A stretch of DNA of 33,550 nucleotides from Zygnema cylindricum (GCA_037447655.1 JBBHKE010000507.1:1-33550), one strand, 5' to 3'. Positions 21,195 through 31,402 are shown, counted from the stretch's first letter. The notes: generated by a model from the letters alone, not told the origin. A program made the numbers and translations.

Positions 21195-21454
21195 GGTGAG
21201 AGCGGTGAGAGGATGCGGCGCACGCGTCCACGTCCCTCCCGTTTCATTCCGTTTTACGACGAGCCGCGCCGCGCGGACGTCGTGTGTATAAATATGTTCA
21301 GGGTTTTATTCTCATTCGTGTTTTTTTTTATTAAAAAAAAAACACCACCACCCAAAAACCCTAAGGTTAAATGTGAGGTACCCGGGCGGTATCTTGCGAT
21401 CGGTGAGAATAACACATTTTTTGGGTGTAAAATATGACTCTCACCGCTCTCACC
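21195..21454. mobile_element. Short inverted-repeat element nested in the 3' LTR (260 bp)
   Basis: GGTGAGAGCGGTGAGAG at 21195-21211 and its exact reverse complement at 21438-21454 give 17-bp perfect terminal repeats. The trinucleotide AAC flanks both ends. A 3-bp duplication and GG-starting ends suggest a PIF/Harbinger-type MITE, though that family usually targets TAA or TTA. The inside is GC-rich near the left end and A/T-rich in the middle, with no coding sequence. Confidence 0.75.
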
Positions 21455-21817
21455 AACCGGGCCAACTCGTAAGAAACCTAGTCTGTACTTTACAGTCCTA
21501 TGATTGGTTCGTACTTCAGTAGATAGGGGCTGTGAGAGGGGGTTAGGACTTAGGAAAATTTAGTAGGTAGTCACCTCTCACTAAGAGAGATTTGTATAAA
21601 ATTGGCATTTTTGCCGGCTCATAACTTATCGGCTGGTTGGCCGTTTTCAGTGATTCTTTTTTGCTACGGACTCAAGGGAGTCCAGGCTGCACACGGGTGC
21701 AAGCAGACTGTCAGTTTGTTGTTTTGGGCAGCAGTGGTTGTGGCTTGAAGTGGGTTAGTTAAAAACTATCTAGAGGCTTCCTGAATTTTGTAGTCCAATG
21801 GAGGACATTGAATTGCA

Positions 21818-22150
21818 CATCACATTTTCTATATCAATAAAGACCAGAAAAGTGCCTTATCCCAACACAAACACATCAAAAAAGCGTCCTGAAACATAAT
21901 ATTTTTTGTTTTTTTGGCAACTAAACGCGAATGACATCCACGTAGTATTCATATATTGAACATAAAAGAAAATTTCGTAATAGCAATTATACCACACATC
22001 ACATTTTTTACATCAAAAAGGGCGAAAAAAATTCCTTAAACCATCACAATTTGCTTATAAAAAAAGCGATCTCAAAAATAATGTTTCCTATTTTTTTTGT
22101 CACTAAACACGAATGAAATCCCCCTAGTTTTTTTTATAACTTACGAAACA
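21818..22150 (+). repeat. Tandem repeat of about 179 bp that hosts the Copia insertion
   Basis: CATCACATTTTCTATATCA at 21818 recurs as CATCACATTTTTTACATCA at 21997. The order of following words is conserved: AAAAAGCG, TTTTTTTG..CACTAAAC.CGAATGA. At least two diverged units are present, and the Copia 5' flank ends in the matching part of a further unit. Confidence 0.75.
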
Positions 22151-22299
22151 TCTTTCGTATCCTAAATTATAAAATGCTAGCCCTTCATAATTCTTTCCGT
22201 GTTTGACGCCATTGCAGAGATCACTCTGGTGACAACCTTTCCAAGAGCATTCACAACGGCTCCAATTAGTTCTTTTCCAACGTATTTTCAGCCATAATT

Positions 22300-22765
22300 T
22301 CTGCATGACAAACAAATTCGCCATATATAGTGTGGATACGGCCAAAAATCAGAAACTGTACCAAAACAAGAAAAATGTTTTTCTTTCTTTTAAATTGTTT
22401 GGTTTGGATTTGCAATGAAACAGGTTGACGGAAAAAAACAGCACTCCCACAATCAAGTTTCTGACAAATTCACCATAAATAGTGTAGATAGACCCAAAAA
22501 TGAGAAAATTATACAAAAATAGGAAAAATGTTTGGTTTGGATTTGCGGTGAAACAGGTTGACGGAAAAAATAACACTCCCACAAAAAAGATTCCGACCAA
22601 TTCAACACAAATAGTGTGGATAGGGTCTGTACCAAAACAGGAAAAATGTTTTCTTTTTTTTTAAATTGTTTGGTTTGTATTTGCAGTGAAACAGGTTACC
22701 CAAAAAAAACAGCACTCCCACAAACAAGATTCCGACAAATTCACCACAAGTAGTGTGGATACTCA
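22300..22765 (+). repeat. Minisatellite, about 130-150-bp period, three to four copies
   Basis: ATAGTGTGGATA-type words recur near 22326, 22478, 22610 and 22749. They alternate with GGAAAAATGTTT, GGTTTGGATTTGC..TGAAACAGGTTGACGG and CACTCCCACAA. Open frames on the minus strand there are repeat translations. Confidence 0.85.
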
Positions 22766-23025
22766 CTAATTTGCTGAAAAATTATATGTATATTAACTAC
22801 AATTAAAAAGGAAACTGAAATGAACGTGAGTATAAATGGTGTTATACATCGGGCAATTTTTTGTATACCAAATTTCAAATGTCGCAAAATTGATAAATAC
22901 CAATTTCACAATATATCGACCTTAAATTCGTTCGATACGCAAACTAGGTACAAAACCATATATAAAAGAATCGGTTTTCATAAGAATAGTACCAACACAA
23001 GCAGATCAACCGTCTTAATTTTGTT
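22766..23025. other. AT-rich sequence, nothing recognised
   Basis: Short AT-rich stretch before the LTR relic. There is no supported gene; the 126-codon open frame at 22820-23200 crosses the boundary into repeat DNA and has no recognisable content. Confidence 0.35.
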
Positions 23026-23028
23026 GTC

Positions 23029-23330
23029 CACAATGACAAATAGCGTTACGCAATGCCACGTGCCGCTATATTATTGGATGTCGGGGAAGATGGGAGGAGG
23101 AACCATGGCTCCTGATTTGGCAGGTGTCACCTTGAAGGCCATGTCGTACAATGGTTCTACAATAAGTACATCGGCCACTGTACTTTCTTGTACTATTTAG
23201 TGTTCATATTGGACTAGAGTTTAGTAGTAGGTATACGTGAGTAGGCAGACCATGACTTAAGCAAATTTAGTTACCTTGCTTTGAGAGAGCTGAAATTCTA
23301 TGGGCTCCATTGCCCACAGAATTCGAAGAT
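23029..23330 (+). repeat. LTR relic, forward arm of an inverted pair
   Basis: GATGGGAGGAGGAACCATGG, ATGTCGTACAATGG, TTGTACTATTTAGTGTTC and GTGAGTAGGCAGACCA match, inverted, the segment at 23665-23965 at roughly 85% by eye. Layout and words (AGTAGGTA, GAGAGAGCT) resemble the middle of the Copia LTRs at 15307 and 20491, so this is a fragment of a related LTR family. Confidence 0.65.
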
Positions 23331-23394
23331 CCAAAAGAAACTAATCTAGATAGTGCCGACTCCAAGTTGATATAAACCCAAATGAATGATCCCT

Positions 23395-24045
23395 TAACGA
23401 TCAAAACCCCAATACACCTTCACCCTTGTGAAGAGAAGACCTTCTGTGTGCTCAGTTCCACCACATAATGTAGTGCTTGAATATGTGTTTTGGACAATAT
23501 TCCCCACTTTCACTTTCGCACTAAATAAGTTGCACCCTTGCACGCAAAGATTATGACAGACTACACCCCTCTGTAGATTGGACTCCCCTGAGTTAGCAAC
23601 AAAAAGAATCACTGAATTTGCTCACCCGAGCATTAAGTTATGGCTGGTCAAAGATGACCTTTATAGTTACAAGCTCTCTTAGAGAGAGGTACCTAAATAT
23701 CACTAAGTCTTGGTCTGCCTACTCACGACTACCTACTACTAAACCCTAGTCCAATAAGAACATTATATAGTACAAGAAGGTACAATGGGAGATGTACTTA
23801 TTGTATGGCCATTGTACGACATGGTCTACAAGGTGACACTTGTCAAATCGAGAGCCATGGTTCCTCCTCCCATCTTCTTCTGTATCAAATAATGTGATGC
23901 CACGTGGCACCGCGTGATGCTATCTCCGAATGCCGCCAAACGCTCACTTCGCGTGGCGGCTACAATGCTGGCTGTTCGATCAAAACATATTTTACACGGT
24001 TCAGATTCGCGTAGATGCATGAATTGTTCCTCTTTTTTAGTCAAG
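23395..24045 (-). repeat. LTR relic, reverse orientation
   Basis: On the minus strand it reads from the U3-like CACGTGGCATCACATTATTTG region through GTCGTGAGTAGGCAGACCA and TCTAAGAGAGC to AACTCAGGGGAGTCCA. These are the same order of landmarks as in the Copia LTR (GGACTC..GGGAGTCTA) and in the forward relic ending at 24772. No internal coding region is attached. Boundaries are approximate. Confidence 0.6.
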
Positions 24046-24117
24046 TGTTAATTAGCTCTCACGTTAATGTTTATTAATTTTTGAAACCCGTCACGAGTAT
24101 TGTTTCGTTAATGCCTT

Positions 24118-24772
24118 GTTAGATAAGGCATACCACTTAAAATATTTATAGGCCTTGGTTCAAATCTGGTTCAGAGCAGTTTTTGGTTATTTGTTAGTTC
24201 TTTAAAATTCTCTACTTCTACATTTATAAATACCCATTGTACCCTACGCATTTCATCGTTGATTCTAAGCTATAGGCTAAAGCTAACGGCTATTAAGGAT
24301 GGTAGGTACCAGGATCTTGATTTTGGCAGTCCTCTTTTGGTACAAACTACGAATTAGCGTATCCTCTTTAGACAACCATGGCTCTTGCTCTCTCTCTGGT
24401 CTTCAGTAAATGCAACAAGTATGGGGATCAGAGAGAGTTGAGCGAGAAGCAGGCTGCCTTTGCTGACTTACTCTATTTATTTTTCCAATACAGACCTAGA
24501 AAATACATAAATTTCAACAAGAGCTTTTAAATATAAAGGTCATCTTTGACTTGCCATAACTTACTGCTCAAAGGAGGAAATTCATAGATTTCATAGATTT
24601 TTTTTGCTATTGACTCAGGGGAGTCTTGTCTTCACAAGGTTGAAGGCGGGCAGATTTTTTTGTCTCCCAGGGTGTCAGTTATTCTTGTCAAAACACAAAG
24701 GGGTTAAGGTTATCTTCGGAGCTTCGTGTGAGCTGCTCATTTTGAGGACCTATGGAGGTCTCAGAATTGCAT
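24118..24772 (+). repeat. Solo-LTR-like relic (about 655 bp)
   Basis: It starts TGTTAGATAAGGC and ends TCAGAATTGCA, the same terminal word as the Copia LTRs, with ACTCAGGGGAGTC and GTCTCCCAGGGTG landmarks inside. The flanks TGCCT (before) and TGCGT (after) could be a decayed 5-bp target duplication. The sequence on both sides resembles family C, so it probably inserted into the left arm of the foldback. This would be one LTR left after recombination between two. Confidence 0.55.
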
Positions 24773-25704
24773 GCGTGACATCGTAGACGTCCAACCTTGC
24801 AGCCGTGGCTGCACAACTTGCCTTTGGGTAAACCTCTCTTGTCAGCCGCCATGACATATTTTTCACCTTTACATGAAATGACATTGCACCATTGAGATCC
24901 CTTTCAAAAAAAAATGTACATGGTGCATGCAAACAAAAACGAACAACCTTGTATTTTTTTCAGCGATAAAAAATTTTAAAAACTTTTCACTCGTGGGAAT
25001 ATGTTTTCTTATTTGTGTAAACCGTTCTACTTTGTTTAAAACACATTGCCGATGTGGTTTATGATAAGTTTGAAGATGACGTGACAGTGGGTTGAAAAAG
25101 CACAAGACGAATAATTTTCGTACATTCTAGTTTCGATGATGACACAAATTGTACTCTACAAATTTGTTATTTCTTCGTACGGTCGCAATTTAGGGTACGG
25201 CCCCATGTGGCTAAGACCGGGTTTTTTCCTGTCGTTTTCTTTTAAAACTTAGCGCCTTACTGCCTAAGTTTCGAGGGTAAGAAGAAATCGCAAATTTGTA
25301 GAGTACAATTTGCGTCATTGTCGAACTTAGGATGTACCAAAATTTGTCATCTTGTGCTTTTTCGACCCACAATCACGTCATCTTCAAACTTATCATAAAA
25401 CAAATCGACAATGTGTTTTAAAATAAAAGTAAAATCGTTTACACCAATAGGAAAACATATTCTCACGTGAGAAAAGTTTTCAAAAGTTTTTGACAATTGA
25501 AAAATATACAGGGCTGGTCGTTTTTGTCCGCATGCACCTTGTACGGTTTTTTTTTTGCAATGGTCTTGATGGTGCAATGTCATTTGATGTAAAGGTGAAA
25601 AATCTGCGAAGTCATGGCGGCGGGATGGGAGAGGTTTACGCAAACGCATGTCGTACAACTACGGTTGCAAGGCTGTACGTCGACGATGTCACGCAATGAC
25701 ATGC
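24770..25704. repeat. Large imperfect foldback: two arms of about 420 bp, loop of about 95 bp
   Basis: Left arm 24770-25180 and right arm 25277-25704 are reverse complements at roughly 80% by eye. Shared blocks include GCGTGACATCGT, CGCCATGAC, TTTTTCACCTTTACAT, ATGACATTGCACCAT, GAATATGTTTTC, TTATGATAAGTTTGAAGATG and CAAATTGTACTCTACAAATT. The same sequence in the other orientation is family C at 10500-10790. Open frames on the minus strand of both arms are mutually similar but carry no recognisable domain. Confidence 0.88.
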
Positions 25705-26032
25705 AACACACCAAATCGTTTCAAAAATTACGATGATTCTTTCGACGCTTTAAAAAGTTTCAAAAAATACGGTGCGGCAAGACATATTGTAGATGTTGAT
25801 AGCCGTCACGAGCATTGTCGACATATACAATCGTCACAAACTTAAGTACAATTTCAAGTAAACACATAGAGACACCTGAAATCTCGGTCCGCCGGATCCG
25901 CGTTAAAATACAAAGTAAGTTTGCTATGTTACAAGTATATGGGGCCAAATCCTGAAGCAGTACGGCGCTAAGTTTTAAAGAAAAACGACAGAAAAAAAAA
26001 CCCGTACTTAGCCACATGGGGCTGTAGCCTAA
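25190..26032. mobile_element. Family C copy 3, bounded by inverted repeats of about 70 bp
   Basis: The left end contains TTAGGGTACGGCCCCATGTG..CTGTCGTTTTC..AAAACTTAGCGCC (25190-25256). The right end is its imperfect reverse complement (25970-26032). Just inside the right end the sequence matches the family C words at 10243-10490 (GGTCCGCCGGATCCGCGTTAAAATACAAAG inverted). The left end sits in the loop of the foldback, so this unit and the foldback overlap. No transposase and no clear target duplication are seen. Confidence 0.6.
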
Positions 26033-26246
26033 GGATTGCAACTTTGATGCAAAAAAAAAGGAAAAAACTAACCGTTGACTTTATTGACGGAAGGTTGTTT
26101 CTATTCGTAAATGACACCATTCGATGACGTAAGGGGAAGTTGATTCCCGCGCGCCTTTCAAAATGTCTATATAAGGTAAAAAATTTAAATCGCTTCTTAA
26201 AATGTGGAAACCTCGCGCATGAAATCGCATACATCCACAGCATAAA
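26033..26246 (+). promoter_or_regulatory. Possible promoter/5' region of the RT element
   Basis: A TATA-like TCTATATAAGGT lies at about 26166-26177, about 70 bases before the first ATG of the RT frame at 26247. This is only a positional suggestion. Confidence 0.25.
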
Positions 26247-28494
26247 ATGTTCCCTAAAAAGCGGGAACTCGCAACCGAAAATTGTTGCTTTATAACAAAA
26301 GCTCGTTTCCAACAATTTTTGAGTGGGGATTGGGAGTCACTGCAAAGGGAGCACACGGATCGTGTAATAGGTCTTTCCATGTCACCTCCCAAGCGTCATG
26401 CCCAGTTACCAGGCTCCACGGCGAGACTACATCGGGCTGTCTATCTTTGTCGTTCTGGAGAGTTCTCTCGAGCTGCTCGTGCTCTTCGACCTTTCACCCC
26501 GTCTCCGTCTTCAGAGGCAGCTGTTGAAGCTTTGCGTTTGCTCCATCCTCCTGCACGTGAAGTGTTCCTTCATTACGTCGAGGTGCATGATCCACTCGAG
26601 TCTTTCAACTTAGAGCGAGAAGCTTTTACAAAAGCTTTGATTCGGTCTCCTCATCTTTCAGATAGAGGCCCATCTGGCATGGTTTACGAGCTCTTGCGAG
26701 ATGTATTTCCTCCTAAAACTCCCTCTTAAGTTTTTGACCTTCTTTTTAAGGTGGCTTCAGGGTGGCACGTCCCTCAACATGTTATACCTCTTCTCTCCGT
26801 GGCACGTCTTGTAGCTGTTTCGAAACCTGTCACCAGCATTCGCCCTATTGCTATTGGAGAAGTTTTGTACGGTTTGGTGGCTCGTGCGATGTGTATTCTA
26901 CTTCAAGGGGCCTTCCATGACCATTTTACACCGCACCTGTTGGAGTTGCTACCCAGAGGGATTGTGAGGTAATTGTTCATGGCCTTCGTGCTCTTCTAGA
27001 TATCCATCCAGATTGGGTGGTCCTTCAGGTGGATGTTGCCAACATATTTAACATAGTCAACCGTGATGCTATATTTCGGGAATTAAGGCATGCTCCATCG
27101 CCAATTAATCATATTTTTCCCTTTGTGCGTGCCTTTTATTCTCATCCAAGCCCCCTCATCTTTGCCATAGGCGGTCCGTTTGGTGATGGTGCCACCTTAG
27201 AATGTGCGATTGACACTCACCAGGGTGATCCTTTGGGGGCACCCCTTTTTGCGTTGGGTCACTTTCAAGCATTGCGTGACTCTGCTGCAGCTTTTCCTTG
27301 TTGTTTATTCCCTTTGATTGCGGATGATACACATATTGTCGGGCCTCGAGACCAAGTTTTATCTGCCTTCGCCCATTTTACAGAGCAACTTTGTAAGATC
27401 GGTTTATTAGTTAAGCCATCTAAATGTGTGGTGTGGTGCCCGCAAGGCTTACCTTCAAACTACCCCGTCCCTTTGGGTTTTCTAATTTTGTCTTCGACGG
27501 AGGGAATTTAAGCTTTAGGATCCCCTATCCGAACCCCATCCTTTGTCAACCAAGCTGTTACTGATGCTTTGTTGGAGGACCTCTTGCACTCTGATGACCT
27601 TCCTAAGCTCTCCGACTCCCAAGTGGCTTTCGCAATCCTCACCCGTTGTTTTGCTCAACGTCGTTATATCTCGTCCGGACAGTCCCACGAACGGCTCCGT
27701 TTTTGTCTTCTCTGAAAGACTTTGACGACAAACGTTTTAGCGTGCTCCACCACCTCGTTGGGCATGGGATTTTTGATCGGCCGGAGGGCTCGTTTGCCCG
27801 CCAACAAACTAGTCTCCCTATTTCGAATGGCGGCTTAGGTTTGATTCTTGTGGCTAGCGTTGCTCCGGTGGCCTATTTGGGTAGTTGGGCTTTGGTGGCA
27901 CCTTCCATCACCTCTTGATTTATCGTTGATGACGTTCCAATTCTGGCCCAGGTGGTCCCTAAGGTGGAGGAAAACCTTTTTCATTTTCATGAGGCTCTTC
28001 TCTCTGCGCGTGCACTCCTCCGCCTGATGCACGAAATCTGCACGAAATCTTGCCTAATGCACGAAATCAGGTTCCACCTTTTCAAACTCTTATTACTGGC
28101 AACACCTTTCATCTCCAACAGCTCATAACTGAGCAATTGTCAGTCACTGAATTCCATAACCTTTTAAACGCGCTACCTTTTGCTCAATCGCGTGCTCGAC
28201 CCGGTGGACAAATTTGTGCCATTTGCTGCAGAAATTTTCGGTACTTTGGACAAGTCTTTTGATGATTTCCTTCGTAACTGTGCAAAGAAAACATTTGAAA
28301 CCCGGGGTTCCGGGAGCCCTCCCCCGAGCCTTCTCGTTGCGTTTTACCGTCAACGTGTATCAGTAGCTCTTCAACGAGCGCAAGCCGCGGCCCTCCTACG
28401 GCGGAGCACGGTGGCGGATGACAGGCGTGGCCTCCCGCATCTTCCACCAAGGGATCCAATCCACATCCACGACCTTCAGGGCTGTGGAGTTTAG
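26247..28494 (+). pseudogene. Non-LTR-type reverse transcriptase relic
   Basis: A degenerate coding region runs over several frames. 26247-26972 is one frame with a stop at 26727-26729. It contains HLSDRGPSGMVYELLRD and SIRPIAIGEVLYGLVARA, the fingers/palm entry motifs. After a shift near 26960, the second frame contains motif A (LQVDVANIFNIVNRD), motif B (HQGDPLGAPLFALGHF) and motif C (PLIADDTHIVG) with the two catalytic Asp present, ending at 27511. Similar-quality coding continues in shifting frames to 28494 (NGGLGLILV; then an Arg/Pro-rich tail ending RDPIHIHDLQGCGV). No endonuclease or RNase H domain is recognised. The type resembles single-RT proteins found in various plants and protists, not the common plant L1 LINEs. 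Confidence 0.85.
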
Positions 28495-29124
28495 TTTGTT
28501 AGGGTTTTGTAGTCAATTTGTAGTGTCATCTTTAGTAAATTTGCTTCGTTTTGGCAGTTATTCTAGTTAGATTTGGTGTCTTCACATGTTTTCTTTCCCT
28601 TAGTTTCCTTTGGCTATTTTTTAGCATTAAACGCTTTTTCCCTTTATTTTTTGAAACCTTTTGTACCTTGATGGTTTTTTCCATCGAACTTTTGAAAATA
28701 AAAGTTTACACTTTTCTTTATAACCAAAGACTTCATAGACGAGTTTGTCGTATACGTGACACGTGGCTGTACAGATTTTACGTATACATGTGCGTACACT
28801 TGTACAGCCTGTACGAATACATGATGTTATAAATTTATAAAATAATATATGGAAAGATGTTCCGTAGGTCCCTAACTCCCTAAGTCCATTTCGATGTATC
28901 CATTACAATATTGCGCATAACATCACTTATCATAAGTCGCACTGTACTTTTCCTCCCATGGCACCTAAAAATAGTTTTCTTTAGTACGCTCAGTTACATT
29001 TCTCCAGATATACCGTTCCGCATCGACCAGGAAGTACTGTCTTAAAGTCTTGGAAGTCTCCCAAAAACCCGCCTGCCATCCAATTCTGACCGATATTTCG
29101 GCTTTGCATTCCACCGGTCTGGCT
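28495..29124. other. 3' flank of the RT relic, no further gene seen
   Basis: 28500-28710 is T-rich, with TTTGTACCTTGATGG and CGAACTTTTGAAAATAAAAG, plausible as the 3' UTR and polyadenylation region of the retroelement. The rest is AT-rich with repeated GTACA words and no coding signal. Confidence 0.4.
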
Positions 29125-29132
29125 ACCAACTC

Positions 29133-29604
29133 CAGAGGTCGCAAAAGTCAAAATTTCTGATACCCGAATCCGACATTTTTTTTTTCAAAATCTGATCACC
29201 CAAAATCTGCCCGCGTTATGTCACGCTCCTGAATTGTTACCCGTTACCCGATACGCGTTTACGAAAAAAAAAATTAACCGAAACTTGATTTCTCGCGACT
29301 ACCCGTACCCGCCCGTACCCGAATAAGTACCAAATTTATGGTACATCTCTCTCATAAAGTACAATAATGCTGTATAGTATGGACAAAACTGTATTGTACA
29401 GTACTGTAGTGGAACGTTCCTATGAAACCTTCAATTTTTTAGTTTTTTCCTTACCCTAACCGTACCCGAATTTGTTTTTTTTTTTTAATCACCCAGCCAA
29501 ATCCGGCCGGCACCCAAAATTTGGCACCCGAATTCGTTCCGGATCCGACGCTGGCGGGCGGGTACCAATCGGGTACGGATTCGGGTACCCGATTGCGACC
29601 GCTG
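29133..29604. mobile_element. Non-autonomous hAT-like element, family 1 copy 2 (472 bp)
   Basis: Ends are CAGAGGTCGCAAA and TTGCGACCGCTG. The perfect 8-bp target duplication ACCAACTC lies at 29125-29132 and 29605-29612. The interior matches the copy at 3033-3477 in inverted orientation: GTCACGCTCCTGAATTGTTACCCG, CTCGCGACTACCCGTACCCGCCCGTACCCG. Non-coding. Confidence 0.92.
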
Positions 29605-29612
29605 ACCAACTC

Positions 29613-30179
29613 TATTAGTGAGAATAGGTAAGTTGGGAATACTGTTTTGATAGTGAAAATGGTACCAGAAAAAAAACAATGCCTCATTTTTTTTTGCTCC
29701 GTACATCGGGCTGACACTACAAGAAAATACTACTGCACTTGAGAACTTGCTAACGGCACTCTTCGCTATAACTATATCGACATTTAGGGTGAAAATTCTC
29801 AATTTTTGCACCAGGGTTCTTCAAAACCTCGTTTTTGGGCAACAACGATCCTCCTCGTCAGGATTTGTTTTTTTTTTTTCCACCAATCCTCCTAAGTCGA
29901 AGGGAGTATCAAATGTCACTTCTTTTGCACTCTAAGACTAGCTCTAAGACTAGTTCCTTGCTTTTGTTATGTTTTACGTTTTTCTGTATTTTTTGCTTCA
30001 GCTTAACATAAACTAGTTACATACAAAGGTCCCTTTTATCTTTTTAAGGGCCCCGGTTCCTTTCTAATTTACGTCCAAAATACTTTAGTTTATTGAATTT
30101 GTTCTACACTTGATGGTTTCGCCCACAGTACATATAGAGCTCTTTTATAATGTAAGGGGCTCCAACCTTTTTTTTTTTC
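29613..30179. other. Intergenic with one CACTA-like terminus
   Basis: CACTACAAGAAAA at 29715-29727 is the textbook terminal sequence of plant CACTA (En/Spm) elements. I could not find the opposite end in the window, so at most this is one terminus of a truncated element. The T-rich stretch at 29870-30180, with TTGATGGTTTCGCC and GGGGCTCC, may be another retroelement tail. No gene seen. Confidence 0.35.
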
Positions 30180-30222
30180 TTTTCTTTATATGGTAATTTC
30201 GCCAGAATACAATACAAAATGC
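30180..30222 (+). repeat. Minisatellite unit left of the family 2 hAT element
   Basis: TTATATGGTAATTTCGCC..AATACAATACAAAAT matches the array at 31238-31402, so the hAT element inserted between units of one array. Confidence 0.6.
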
Positions 30223-31237
30223 TAGTGTTGTGTATCGGTTCAAAATTTATCGTGATAACACCGATACCGATAGTTATCGGTTATCGAACGGTCAGAGGTC
30301 CCGATATCGGTCCGAGACCAACAAATTCCATATCGGTGATAACTTAATAAATATATAGTATGCATACAATAGTACTTTATAACATACAGTATTATATTAT
30401 TGACTCTGTATAGCGTGGCATGCCACGTGTAAGAATCTTTTCCGTAGCTGTTTAACTGAAGTTTATTACGGACAGCGCAGCACATAAACGTTGACAAATT
30501 TAAAACAATACTTTAAAGTTCTAAATCTATAGTACCGAAACGAAATAAATAAATTACATCGTAAATTTATGAATCCGATTTTTTCGAAAAAAAGGGTCTG
30601 AAAAAAACGGTCTGAAAAAAAATATATAAAAACGGTCCAAAAAACGGTCGGAAAAAATGTTGTTAAAAAACGGTATTAAAAAAAACAGTCAGAAGAGCGG
30701 TCTAAAAAAAACGGTGAAAAGAACGAACTGAAAATCTGGTCGAGAAAGAACGGTCTTAAAAAACGGTCCAAACAAAACAGTATAAAAATGCCAGAAAAAA
30801 CGATATAAAAACGGCCTAAAAAACGGACCAACTATACACTACTGAAAACGGTCTGAAAAACGGACTAAAAAAGGATAAAAACGGTCTAAAAACCGTGTGA
30901 AAACGGTCTAAAAATGATCTACAAACGGTGTAAAAAACAGTCTAAAAAATGGTCCAAAAAAGGCCTGAAATTTTCAGACCGTCCTGGGAATAACACGTAC
31001 AGCTGAGTGGACTGGCCGTACATTTGTCTGTACGGTTCGTACAGTTATCGCCGATAGTTATTGATATCGGTGTTATCGCCAATAAACAACCGATATTATC
31101 GGTTATTTATCGGCAATGACACCGATGGCGATATAAATATATATATAGCGATATATCGTACCAATATATCGATTATCGGCAACCCGATAAAAGGCCCATA
31201 TCGGTTATCGGCAAATCCTTACCGATACACAACACTA
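30223..31237. mobile_element. Non-autonomous hAT-like element, family 2 copy 2 (1,015 bp)
   Basis: Ends are TAGTGTTGTGTATCGGT and its complement ACCGATACACAACACTA. Flanks CAAAATGC (30215-30222) and CAAAATAC (31238-31245) are an 8-bp target duplication with one mismatch. It is inverted relative to the copy at 3556-4485. The subterminal CGATAT palindromes and the GTACGGTTCGTACAG region are conserved. The middle is replaced by an expanded AAAACGGTC minisatellite. It encodes no transposase. Confidence 0.9.
30590..30970 (+). repeat. AAAAACGGTCTG minisatellite inside the family 2 hAT copy
   Basis: About thirty variants of AAAAACGGTC(T/C)(G/A) in irregular spacing fill the centre of the element. 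The copy at 3556-4485 has none, so the array grew in this lineage of the element or was acquired by it. Confidence 0.88.
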
Positions 31238-31402
31238 CAAAATACATACTGTATACATGCACTATGTATAATGTGGTAATTCGCCGAAATATAAATACAT
31301 AACGTATTCTTGACCTATGTATATGATGCGGCTATTCGCTTAAATACAATACAAATACATAACATATGCATGCACTATGGATATAATATGGTGATTCACC
31401 AG
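31238..31402 (+). repeat. Minisatellite, about 55-60-bp period, three units
   Basis: GTGGTAATTCGCC, GCGGCTATTCGCT and ATGGTGATTCACC recur near 31273, 31327 and 31387, each followed or preceded by AATACAATACAAATACATAAC. It is continuous with the unit at 30180-30222 if the hAT element is removed. Confidence 0.7.

Larger units (their letters stand above)
15307..21817 (+). mobile_element. Copia-type LTR retrotransposon with both LTRs, decayed coding region
   Basis: Two LTRs in direct orientation (TGTTGAAATAACTAG...GAATTGCA) flank a primer-binding-site-like sequence and gag, protease, integrase, reverse transcriptase and RNase H in that order. The order with integrase before RT is diagnostic of Ty1/Copia. 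The coding region has frameshifts and in-frame stops, so the copy is defective. By eye the LTRs differ at roughly 5% of compared positions, excluding indels, so insertion is not recent. No clean 5-bp target duplication is visible. The flanks TACCACAC and CATCACATTTT rejoin into the intact word at 21989-22006. Confidence 0.95.
20491..21817 (+). repeat. Copia 3' LTR (1,327 bp) with nested insertion
   Basis: It matches the 5' LTR end to end (TGTTGAAATAAC ... GAATTGCA). It contains the hairpins and antisense tRNA-like unit, plus a 260-bp inverted-repeat element at 21195-21454 that the 5' LTR lacks. Confidence 0.93.

Noticed and set aside
15307-21817. Clean 5-bp target duplication for the Copia element
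   Set aside because: The flanks CACAC and CATCA do not match; only comparison with the tandem repeat unit supports the insertion site.
3025-31245. Segmental duplication of the left and right hAT pairs
   Set aside because: Different target duplications and sequence between the elements show independent insertions; order and orientation also do not fit a single inversion.
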